Assembly: GCA_964023275.1 (NCBI GenBank) | Contig: OZ029916.1 | Location: 30,867,087 to 30,931,086 of the forward strand | Reading direction: 5' to 3' | From: Norana najaformis | Lineage: Eukaryota; Annelida; Clitellata; Crassiclitellata; Hormogastridae | DNA length: 64,000 nt | Shown here: positions 35,488-46,700 of the stretch, one piece after another | Numbering within the stretch: position 1 is the stretch's first letter | Layout of the letters: every line of letters begins with the position of its first letter | Position numbers and translations under genes: made by a program | The notes under the pieces: model-generated | Databases searched by the model: none | Told to the model about the DNA's origin: nothing | Seen by the model: the letters and a program-made list of their open reading frames with translations, nothing else

Positions 35488-36590
35488 GATCAGACAAACG
35501 ACAGACTGAATACTTAGGCCTACTGGAAAGACAACACGACCAAAGATGACCTGAAATGTTTTGAAATATCGTGGGACAAGGCCAAACAATTAGCGACAAT
35601 GGAGACTCTGGGCCGTATGACGTGTACAACGACTATAAGTAAACTTAGTATAATTTAGTATACGACTAAAACATACTTGGTGATATTGAGAAAGTTGATC
35701 GACTAACATTTGTTGACGTTGATGAGACGTTGACCGTATCAGGGAAGTAGGCGTTGATAAATCATCTGTAAGCTGAAACAGTTCGCCAGTCGTTTGCCTC
35801 GAATGGTCCGATTTGCTTGCAGTGACGTCAGAAATAACTGTTACGACTTTAAAGATTGTGACCAACACTCGTTACTATAGTTACTCGTTATTATTAATTT
35901 TATATGGCGCCGGCGTATAATGCACATGGCATCAACAGATGGCGCACCAAAATCAACACGCAGTGATGAAACTAAATAGAAATTCACGAAAGAAACGGAA
36001 AAGTGAAGAAACTACATAGAAAATCAGTCCACTGAAACCGAGAGGCAGCCTATGGTGGATAAGTCAACTGGAAATGGTATCTCAGTTGCGACAAGCAATT
36101 ATGTAGCCTAGCTATAGCTACAGAAGTTACTCTATACCAATCAAGTACCGTGTATTTTTACGATAATAAAAATAATTCCAACAGAGATGCTGACGATGCA
36201 AAGACCAACAAAGACGCAAAGCTAGTCACCATTTGTCTATGATCCAGTCTGACAGTCCGTGACTAAGCGCCTTTGTTAATGGTCACTTCCCGGTTCCAAC
36301 TGGTTGGACGGCTGATGTCTAATCGCCAGGACTAAGGGTGAACTCCCACTGATAGACATTACCTTGTGCAAGGCCCTGTACATGTCGTAAACTTATATAT
36401 AGGTCGCTACTACAGCTCATCAGGCGAGTTAACAGCAGAACTACTTTGCTAGTCGATTAATGCCACCCTAAAGGCCCAAAGCCACAAATCATAGGGCGGA
36501 GACCATAAGCCACGAGGTTAATGCCATAAAATTTATGATGAATAATAATAGTAGTAGTAGTAATAATAATGATAATAATAATTAATAATA
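35488..36590. other. Intergenic, no gene seen
   Basis: No exon or recognisable element. It ends in an (AAT/AGT)-type microsatellite at about 36535-36592 that abuts the next LINE fragment. Confidence 0.4.
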
Positions 36591-36599
36591 ACAACATTG

Positions 36600-36845
36600 G
36601 TTTGGTTTTTTAGTCCCGCTTTCTCATGGTTCGCTTCTTATCTGCACGAATTGTTACAGTCCTCAAGGATCTGTACTGGGTCCACTCCTGTTCACATTGT
36701 GCATGACTCCACTCAGCTATTCCTATCATTCGACAGTTGCTTGTCTAATCCCGCTTTCCAATGCTGGCTTCAGTTTTTGGTGATGTTGAGTCTTGGATGG
36801 CTGGTAATAAACTTCTTCTGAATCCTTCAAGTTCACTGTGCAAAC
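36600..36845 (+). pseudogene. LINE RT-core fragment (L2/CR1-like), frameshifted
   Basis: Over shifted frames it reads WFASYLHEL, CYSPQGSVLGPLLFT (motif with PQGSVLGP, about 36654-36698), then DDSTQLFLSFD and VESWMAGNKLLLNPSS. This is the order of the RT palm and thumb of CR1/L2 elements. It lies downstream of HAUS1 and opposite to it. Confidence 0.75.
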
Positions 36846-37264
36846 CTACACTGCATGCATTCGTTCATAAAGTCTTCAAGCATCATTTCATTTAAGTGCC
36901 AAGACAGGTTCGTAACCACTCCACATGTTCAGAATTTAAAATTATTAAAAGCAAACAGATCATGTTCATTTCAAACTAACACAGCTTAACATTTAAAGTT
37001 CACTTTACAAGTAACAATTTTGCATTATCCTTTTCATGTCTGCCAGCAAATCTGCTGAGCTTCTGAACTTATCCATACTTTTAAAATGCAAATGGGTTGA
37101 TTGTACACTTGCATGTGGGACTTCAATATGTGTGTGAAGAAGTTAGCAGCATATACCTCACAATAAGTCCAATGTCAGTGGATTACAAGGACTTTACATT
37201 CTCAGTCACCTCAGATTTGCACAGCCCCTGACCAAATGCTGAACAATTCATCCGCACGTATGTT

Positions 37265-40200
37265 TCACATGTGCATCAGATCGATGTGTTGTGCAAGTTC
37301 CGATTCGAGTGATGTCTGCAAATAAAGCAAAAAGGCAACAAAACAATAAAATTATGAAAATAAATATAAACACCAGTCAACATGAACAACATCATCAGAA
37401 TATTTTATTCAGATACTCAATGATTCCAACTTTATGGTACTAGTTTTGGTCAGGTAATTAACGGTACTACAGAAGGTACAAAAAACACCAAAACGTCCTT
37501 GAAATAAGCAACATTATAACATGGTAGGAAACTAGATCTCAAATTCAGATTTAGAAAGCATCCTCACCTTAAACCAGCCTTGTTATAAGACTCTACAGGA
37601 TTTCACTCACAAAAGCACCACTACACAGAGGTTACTGCAAGATCTTCAACAGTCTTTAAACAACTGTACGTTTGAAATTTCAAAATCACATCATGATAAT
37701 GGAGCAATATTCTTACCAGTTCTGCCTTTGCTTCTTCAACTTTCACTCGTGCAAGTGAATGATCCTAAACAGAAGCGTTATTTATTAAATTTTAATCAAT
37801 TAAAATTCGTTAGGAAAATAATTACAGCATTTCTTTGACATGGCATTAGAATGAAATGAACTAAAGCATGACCTGTTGTCGTACTGTTTCATAGCAATAA
37901 TATTTTGATAAAGGAACTTACAGAAAGCAGACCCTGGCTAAGTTAAGCTATGTATTCAACCATGGAGCAATATTTGCATCCGAAGTGAATCGAATATGAA
38001 TATTTGGTATAGCTGCAGTCATAATTATAACACATAAATCATCAGTCAATGGAAAATGCAGTTTTTACAGTGACTTACAGGAGGCAGCGCATGGTACGAA
38101 TCCAGTTTTGCTTTGAGTGAGTGTAGTTTGTCTTTAGCGACCTTCAGGTCCTGTAAAGCAGAAAACAATACAGATTATCAAGCATATATATATATATATA
38201 TGTGTGCGCCGGTATATATATGCATATATATAATCTTTACCTAAATTCATTTTTTAAGAAAGATAAATAGTTCATGTGCATAAAATAAAGTATGATAAAA
38301 TGTAAATAACCAGGACTGATTGTGTAGCAATTTAATTTCTTCTGTACTGTTTCTGCCATTTTACTGCAAACAGTGGAAATTAAATTTTTTATTTGCTTAT
38401 TTAGCTCATTAGTTTAGGTAATGTTATCCATGCACCATAACCACCATTCCTTAAATTCTGAATTCTACATTTTATTTGTAAATTATATTTATGTAGGTTG
38501 GCAACTCTAGCCGACTGGTTAAGATGAATACATTAAAAAGGTTCTAATCCAGGCAAGAACAGTAAACAAGATGTACAAGTTCACATGTTCTAGTTCACCC
38601 TGGTTAGTAAATAAGTGAGTTTGCCATTCAAATGTCTGAATACCAATAACTTATATTCATAATGATGTCTGGGACTCTGAACAGCTGGAAACATGAGAAA
38701 ACGTTTCCACTAACCTCAGACTTCTTTACTAAAGTCATGTGGTATAAAGATGGATCTGCTCCTGCTGAAGAAAGTTCTCTCTGGAAGACAGACACATTCA
38801 AAGATTGTTCAATCCCACTCAGGACTCGTGATTTTAGAGGCATCTCATGTGTAATAAATAAGCAATTACCTTAACTTACCCCCTTAACTTTTGCAACTTT
38901 TGACCCAAGTACAAACCTGGATGTCCTCTAAGTGGCTAAGGTTGAATCTGCTAAGAAACAATTCATCTGGTTGGACACAAGACAAGCAAGAGCAAAGATG
39001 GACATGTAGACAAAAGCAGCAACATTTCACAACTTGTCATCCAAAACTTTGTCATGCTCCTGGATGAAGATGTATCTATGGCAGACCATATCAACTCTCC
39101 CTGTAGGTCATGCTTTTACCAACTGAGCCAGATAATGGTTCTTTAGCAGAATTTATTGCATGATGCCATCATAACGTACCTGGACTATTGCAGTGCTATC
39201 CTTTCAGGCCTGCCAGTTTCAAAATTCTCCAGCTTCAGTCTGTCCTTAACAGTGCTGCTTAGGTCATGGCCAACGCGCCAAAATTATCACGTCTCAAACT
39301 GCATGCACTGGCCCCCGTTAGAGGACAAAATTAGATTCAAGATCCTCCTCTGCAGCCTAGCACCTATAGCTGGTTCGGCCTTAGAATACATAAGGAGCTA
39401 TCTGTGTCAGTTCCAAGTCAGCCTGGTCGACAAATGTTGCGCTCTGCGGCACATGGAGACCTGTTGGTTCTGCACTCCCATACAGCAATTCGGACACATC
39501 AGTCTTTTTCTTGCACTGGACCACCCTCACAGAACAGTCTCCATTAAAAATTAAAACTTTACCACCTGAAACAGCTTAAGAGAAATTTCAAGCTTATCTT
39601 AAGATGCACCTTTTAAGATCTGTTACATAGTTCCACCTTTGTATGCCTTTGTGATGTTCTTAAAATGCGCTATACAAGTGTTCGGATAAATACACACATT
39701 ATAAAAGTGCTATAGAAGTTTCCAGATTAGATTAGATTAATGTAACAAACTGAGCCAGGAACACTTCTGAGACACCTTTACAGGATGGTACACGAATATT
39801 CTGCTATATATACTATAGCAGACTGCATTGCAACAATAACATGCACTGTAATAACCATAGTTACATGCATTCCAATAACACTTTCATCTCTGATATCAGG
39901 TGTTTCAGAGATGATTTCAGTCAACCAGGAGAAAGAAAATTTTATACCATGTACAACTGTACATGTACAGGATGTACATTCAATTAGTCAATCACATGGT
40001 CAGTCAAACAAATAAATAAGTTAACAATTTACTTTGTTAAAAGACTGCTTCTATCTGTAGGAATATTGCTGAAGCACTGAAAAATAACTTAAAACAGAAA
40101 CTGTTAGCAGCTTGTTTTAGGAAAGTTTTGCAATCTGCCATTACCCTGAGCTGTTCAAGGCTTCGCTGATATTCACGGGACTTCAGCTGAAGCATACCTG

Positions 40201-42453
40201 CAGTCTTAGCCTTCTTCTCAAGATCTGGAAGTTCCGCACTTCCCTTCTCTTCCAGGCTCTCTAGTATTCTACAATAGTTTTAATAAAGCATAACCTCAAA
40301 TGACACATTTATGTAGCACATCTTCGACAAAACTCCTCAGATACACTAAATATTGTGAACAGTCATTTGACCTTCAAGCCTAGTGTTACAATTATGGCTT
40401 AAATGTGCTTCAGAATAAACAAAACATTGAAAACTTAATTCAGTAAAACAAATCACACCTGACACTGTTTATGCAAAGTTTGCTATATAAATGACAGGAT
40501 GAGGCAATAATAAAGATTAAGCAGAGAAAGAAATGGACAGTATAGTTTAAAAAAGACTTGCACACGGTCCCTAAACAGGTCCCAACAATCTCAGAGGAAG
40601 ATCAACCTGGGTAATCTTTGTATTAAGTGGCAACCCAATCAGCCACTGTATCATACTGTGTTCTTACTTCCTAAGGCTGGCAGCACGCTGAAGTTCGGCT
40701 TTTGTTTTTGAGAAAAGTTGGGTCAACAGCCTCTGTTCCATTCGTCGACTGTCATCAGTTGACATTCTCTCTTTGCAGCTCTCACTCATCGCCAACAGAA
40801 TGCTAAGCGCAAAAGAACAGAAACAACAGTCAAGGTTTACGTGGAACTATGATGGACAAGAGCTTTCACTGTTTGTCACTTTCTGTCATATTAATTTAAT
40901 ACAAAGAATGCAGCATATACCAGAAAAGTACCAAATGTTTCAGTGCTCGAATCAGGTAGAGTTAAGAGCTTTAAATCTTTCCTTCAGCAATAGAAGCATT
41001 AGTAAAGGTATAGTAAGGCAGGGCAAGGTAAGGTAAGATAAGGTAATTCAACAATTTTGATATGATTTCATCAGTATTAGTCCTAAGAGGCCTGGTCCTT
41101 AGTCTGCTGTAGTTTTTCAGCTGCACCTAAAACACAACAGCCATCCAACAAGAGGCTTTTCTCTTAGGTAACATGGGGCAAAAATGAAATGCCAGCTTCA
41201 CATATTGCATTGTGATGCCTAACAGTCTGATTTACACAAAGGTTGACTTATCCAGTTGAATAGGTTTGATATAAAGGTTTGATTCCAGACAGCAGAAAAA
41301 ATTATCATTGACTGCATAGCAAGAAAAATGCAAATACCACAAGTTCTGTTAATCTGCTTGAATAAGGGAGTGAGAATAAAACCCCAGCTTACAAATAAAA
41401 CACTGTAAGCTTTCTTCATCCACATATTTGCAAAGAATTAATCTATTCTAATGCAGAAAGTTCTGAAATGCAATTACTGTAATGCACAATGCATCAATCG
41501 CTAGTCACCTCTAAGCACTGCAAAGTAAGGTAAGTCCCTAAATCAAACAACTCTGAGAAATTATCTTGGTTTTGCTTGAACTAACTTGGAATCTGATGGC
41601 AATCGCACATCAAGAAGAGAAGAAACGTCTACAAGTGTCTTCAAACTGATGTTACCACTCTGTGAAAGACAACTTGGTGACAAACCAAGCTTCTGCAGAA
41701 TCCTCGAGTGTCGTTCAGCTAACAATACAAACAGCCCAGTTACATATGCTTGCTGTGTGTGTGTGTGTGTGTACATATGTATGTGCATATGTTTTTATGC
41801 ATGCATGTACGTAATGGTATGTATGCCAGTATCTGAGGATTGCTATATCACCTTTTGGTTCATCACAAAACACTTATTGCTACCCTGACTGATGTTACAT
41901 TTGGTTTCTGTGCAGTTTATACCATATTTAGGTGCTACACTTAATGAGATGCTTGCAGTCATAAATTCTCCAGGTCCTTCAATCCATTGATACCTGTGCT
42001 AGATACATGAGCAGTTACCTTACCTGACTGTTTATGGCAAGTTTATGTGAAAAACATTATGTCCAGTGTCTTCACATTAAGATGAAGTCCATGACTCCTA
42101 TTCAAACATGAAGAGCAGCCAAGATTACAAAGTATTAGCAATCCTTCATTTCTTTAGCCTAAGCATAAGAGGGTGAGTGGTCTGCCTCTCCCTTGTCACA
42201 TGATCTAACAATGGGTGTTAATTTGATGTACCAAGTATTCTAAACAGGCCCTTTGGCCTTCTCACAGTCGACTGCTACCTTCGATGTCATATTCTTCGGC
42301 CTTCTGACGCAAATCCTGAGCAACCAGTTCAACCAGTGTATCCTGCTGTTTGTTTCGGTGCATCAAGTCGGTCAAAATATCGAGTGTACGGCTGTTAATT
42401 TCATACTGGGGTACTGGCTGGCCTCCAAACATCTTTTCCAGCCAAGCTTCCAC
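37265..42453 (-). CDS. HAUS1: HAUS augmin-like complex subunit 1, initiator exon not found
   Basis: A coiled-coil subunit of the augmin complex, which recruits gamma-tubulin ring complexes to spindle microtubules for branching nucleation. Minus-strand exons, in order: 42453-42279, 41718-41586, 40802-40668, 40268-40145, 38780-38715, 38150-38079, 37764-37717, 37315-37265 (stop TGA). Every junction keeps phase. Together they encode 266 residues, and the family is about 278. The N-terminal VEAWLEKMFGGQPVPQYEIN corresponds to the start of animal HAUS1. Later landmarks are RELSSAGADPSLYH, KLHSLKAKLDSY, SLARVKVEEAKAEL and ELAQHIDLM. Most of the protein is heptad-like and charged. The missing first exon should encode about 10 residues and end in phase 0 upstream of 42453; none was convincing. 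A LINE relic (38.9-39.7 kb) lies antisense in the intron between the fourth and fifth listed exons. Confidence 0.93.
38497..38572 (+). pseudogene. tRNA-derived relic in HAUS1 intron
   Basis: TAGCCGACTGG resembles a Pol III A box (as in tRNA-Leu/Ser) and GGTTCTAATCC about 30 bases later resembles a B box, each one base off consensus. There is no full cloverleaf. It is probably the head of an old tRNA-derived SINE. Confidence 0.35.
38915..39740 (+). pseudogene. LINE RT C-terminal relic (CR1/L2-like)
   Basis: Read across frames: TWMSSKWLRLNLLRNN, then DEDVSMADHINS and CRSCFYQLSQI (about 39063-39135), then ITYLDYCSAILSGLP and KIRFKILLCSLAPIAG (39156-39554). This is the typical order after the YADD motif in CR1/L2 proteins. 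The end has TGCGCTATACAAGTG and a TTAGATTAGATTAATG tail. It lies antisense within a HAUS1 intron and is heavily mutated. Confidence 0.75.
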
Positions 42454-43710
42454 CTAAACACAAATAAACATGTATGCCAAGATCAGTACAAGGAAAGTAA
42501 GGTAAGGTAAGATAGTTTATACAAGTCTTGAGTCTAAAATTTTTTAACTGATTAGCTAACACGACATGGCCACATTTTGTAAAAGAATATTCCTGAAACG
42601 TGTTCCTAATTTCACAACGTGCAAGCTACAATGTGACCTGTCCAGATCAAGCAATATTATTGTCGAAGCTGATGTTTTAAAGCTGGTAAGAAAATTTACC
42701 GAAAGCTCAAAAAACTGTAAAAGATTATTGGACATTTGGGATCTCAGTCTGGTATTGTTCAAGAATTAAACTATATGCATGCCCAGATTAGTGGAACTCA
42801 TTCAATTTTAACCTAGAATATTTAGTCACAATGAAGATTTTCAGTGGCTTAAATGTTACCTTCTGCTGGGGTAGAAATAGGCGTAACTCTGAGCACATAT
42901 CATGATGCGCTATATTATAAATCTGCAACTACGGCACATTATCAGTCATGGCTTACTTCAGAGATTTGATTCTCGGGCTAGCACGGTCCGCACACAGGGA
43001 CCTTAAATGGCGTGGCGCCCATTCACGCGGACAGCGGTGATGAAGGATCTCACCCGATTCATTCGTTGAAAATGAGCAGGGTCGAGGCCACACCGTCGTT
43101 ATAGAAAAAAGTGTACATTTACATTATATTTCACGGTTTTGTATTTGGCGGCTTCTCAGCTATGAGTCTACAAGTTCAGGCACATGGAACCGGCGATCAC
43201 TACATTTTCGAAGCACTGGTCACAATTTACTCTTTAAAGTTACCTCTCTATATTTTTCATTTATTTCCATTTCTGTTTTGATAGATTTAGCCTTTGTTTT
43301 TATATATTTATTTACTTTAAAAAGATTTCATTCGGGCATTATAGATAACATAGATATCGACAGTAATATACTAGATGGGACGTTGATCATCATCGTACGC
43401 CCACTCGCCAGATGGCAATACGGCAATAATAATATAATTATGGTGTTCATTGCACAAGACATAAACGATGACGTATCAAAATTAAGCCGAAAAACGGGTA
43501 AATTTTCTGAAGATCAGTTCATCGAGAAAGAGAGAGACAGCCATGATGGGTAAGACTATTGAAAGAGGTAAGTCTAAAGTCATTATACCTTATTACATGT
43601 AGATGGTCGCGCAGATGTCAATTGACATTTATATACTAAAATGCAAAATGTAACTGAGGCCTGCTATTAAAATTACAAAAAGCCTTTACAGAACTAGTTT
43701 GTGTACAGGC
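42454..43710. other. HAUS1 upstream region
   Basis: Should contain the HAUS1 initiator exon and promoter, but I could not place them. A SINE-like copy lies at 42970-43125. On the plus strand a frame ending at 43553 is followed by GGGTAAGAC and a second donor-like AGGTAAGTC at 43567, so a divergent first exon is conceivable at about 43439-43550. I could not tie it to a family. Confidence 0.35.
42970..43125 (+). repeat. SINE-like repeat B with ACATTT tail
   Basis: ACAGGGACCTTAAATGGCGT, GGATCTCACCCGATTCATTC, GAGCAGGGTCGAGGCC and the tail GTACATTTACATTAT occur in the same order, reversed, at 48305-48500. The internal GGGTCGAGGCC is B-box-like. There is no coding capacity. Confidence 0.65.
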
Positions 43711-46700
43711 ACGTAATCGTAATCGTAATCGTAATCTCGAGATTTCTACAGCGCTCAACGAAAGCTAAGTCGCGGGAACCAGCTTATTCACAGGCGCTCA
43801 GTCAAAACAAAATCGATAGGCAAAGGGTCAAGATCCAGGAGTCAGGCACTCAGACAGTCGGGCGGCTACGGTGGATGCTGTTTGAAATTGAAGCGAGAAG
43901 AGAGATAAGGGGAAGAGGAAGAATCAGGATAAGATTTCTGGAAAAGAAGTGTTTTCAGTCTTGAGTGAAAGACCTGCGCAGAAACTGAAAGAGGTGAAGT
44001 GTTGGTGAGTTCGTGTGATTGACCAGACAACTGTCGCAATTCTGGCGGGAGTTTATTCCAAAGGGGTGGGGCAGCTATGGCTATCGAGCGATTTCCAAAT
44101 TTTAAGGATGAGGTGACGGGAGGGCGAAGAAGTGTTAGGACAGATGAGGAGCGGGTTGAACGGAGTGGTTGGATAGTAAATAATTGACGAAGATAGGAGG
44201 GTTGGGAGGATTGAAGTGTGTTGTAGGTGAGGGATAAGACTTTGTACTCTATTCGTTCTGGTATTTTAAGCCAGTGCAGTGATTTGAGAACAGGGGTGAT
44301 GTGATGGTGTTTGGGGGTTTTGGTGACAGCACGTGCCAGAGCATTCTGGATAGCTTGTAGGCGATTTATCTGGGTTGTGTCAATATTGAGAAAAAGTGAA
44401 TTGCAGTAGTCAAGTTTTGCATGAACTATGGATGTGGCAATGATAGAAGCGGTTTTGAAGTCAAGCATAGGACGGATTCTGCGAAGATCGCGGATATGCA
44501 TAAAGCAAGAGCGGGAAAGATGGGTGATATGATCAGAAAAAGTAAGGTTCTGGTCGAAAATAACACCTAAATTACGGACAGAGGAGTTAGTATTAAAGGT
44601 GTGGGTGGAGGCAGAGTCCAGGCTGAGGGAGATAGAGGGGTCAGGAATTTTCTTGAGCTGGTCACGTAGGCCTATAAGAATGAATTCAGTTTTAGATGGG
44701 TTCAGGCATAAGAGATTAGATGTCATCCAAGAGGAGATTTGTTTAACCACACAAAGAAGATGATCTGTAGATTCATTGAAACAATTTGGAGAGAAAGAGA
44801 TGAATAGTTGGGTGTCATCAGCATAGAGGTGATGGTCAACGGAGGATGCTTTAATGAGTGAACTGAGTGGGGTAGTGTAGAGGATAAACAGAAGAGGTCC
44901 AAGAACGGAGCCTTGTGGAACTCCGCAAGTGAGAGGGCATGACTTAGAAGAGGCTTCCGAAGTTTTAACAGAGAAAGAGCGGGAGGAGAGATAAGACTGT
45001 ATCCATAGGAGAGCAGTGTCAGCAAAACCAAACCAGGTTGAAAGTCGGTGGAGTAAGATATTGTGATCTATGGTGTCGAAGGCTGCAGAGATATCGAGGA
45101 GACAGAGGCAAGAAACCTGTTGATGAGAAATGGCAGAAACAAGCTTGTTGTAGAGAGATGTCAGCAGAGTTTCGGTTGAGTGGCGTTTAGTAAAACCAGA
45201 CTGGTGTGGGTTAATGAGTGAGTTAGAAGTTAAATAGTCATTGATTCGAGAGAGGACAATCCGTTCAGTTAATTTGGAGATGAAAGTCAGGTTAGAAACA
45301 GGCCGGTAGTTTGAAAGAATTTCCTGGTCGAGAGATGATTTCTTGAGAAGAGGGGTAACAAGAGAGTGTTTGAATAGGAGGGGGAAATTACCCGTAGATA
45401 AGGAGAGATTAACTATTTTGGTAATGATTGGGACAAGGACAGCTGCACAGTCTTTCAATAAGGAGGTGGGCATAGGGTCAAGTTCGCACTGTTTGTTTGG
45501 AAGTGATTTTAACAGGTGCAATATTTCAGACTCTGAAGTGGGTTGAAAGACAGATAATAAGGATCGAGGTGGGGAGGGTGGGGAGTCATGAGTGGGAGAG
45601 GGAGCATCATCAGGTTGGTTATTGGTGGCTTTGGGGAGGAGAGATTGAAGAGAGAGACGGAGGGTACTAATTTTGTTCGAAAAGAAAGAACAGAACGAGT
45701 CGGCTATTGAAGAAGACGGAAGAGAATTTGGAAGTGGGCTAGATGAGTTCCGATGGAGGAGTTGGTTAATGGTTTTCCAGAGAAGGCGAGGGCTAGAGGA
45801 TCGAGAACGAACTAGTGAGGAGTAAAATCTCTGTTTAGCTGCAGTAAGAAGGCGATGGTATTTATTTGTGGCAGATTTAAGGGCAGAGAGAAGTTGAGGA
45901 TCCCTGGTGCGTTTGTAGGCACGCTCAAGGCGTCGCCGGAAAGATTTGAAGGCCTGGAGATAGGAATTGAACCAAGGATTGTTAGAGTGAGAACGGGATT
46001 TGGTAATAATAGGAGCATGCTTGTCAAGGATAGTGGAAAGAGTGGTGTTATAGGAAGAGAGAAGGTCATCCAGGGAGGAGGGTGGATTTAAAACGAGGTC
46101 AGAACAGGAAATATCTTGCATGAAGGCTTCAATATTTATTGAACTGATGCGACGAAAAGAATGAAAGACAGGATCAGGACGTGGTGTCGGAAGAATGTTA
46201 AGATATGTAAAGATGGGGTAATGATCAGATGGCGTGTCAAAAGAGAAAGATATATCAGGTGATAGAGTGGAGAATGATGATGTGATAATAAGGTCAAGTG
46301 TGTGACTGTGAATGTGGGTGGGGAATTTGACATGTTGAACCAGATTAGTTGAGGACAATAGGGTGAGGAATTCAGAAGCAAATGTGTCAGAGGGGTTATC
46401 GACATGTATATTGAAGTCACCTGTAATCAGAAATTCATGAGGTGTAGTGGCGGCAGTAGAGAGGAGGGTGGTAAATTCTTTCAAGAAGACCGATGGAGGA
46501 CTTGAATATGAAGAGGAGGATGGAGGGCGATATACATTAAAGATAGTCAGATTTGTGTGAGGAAGTTTAAGCGTAACTGATGCACATTCAAAAGAGTGGA
46601 AACAGTAACCAGGTGAGTCTAAAACTGTGGCAGGTTCTCGGGTGAGAAAGGCAATACCACCGCCAGTTGGATTTTTATGAGAAGGGCTAGATGGTTTGCA

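Noticed and set aside
39075..39140. Minus-strand tRNA-like A box (TGGCTCAGTTGGTAAAAGC)
   Set aside because: The plus strand here reads DEDVSMADHINS and CRSCFYQLSQI, part of a LINE reverse transcriptase, so the likeness to a tRNA is coincidental. There is no B box.
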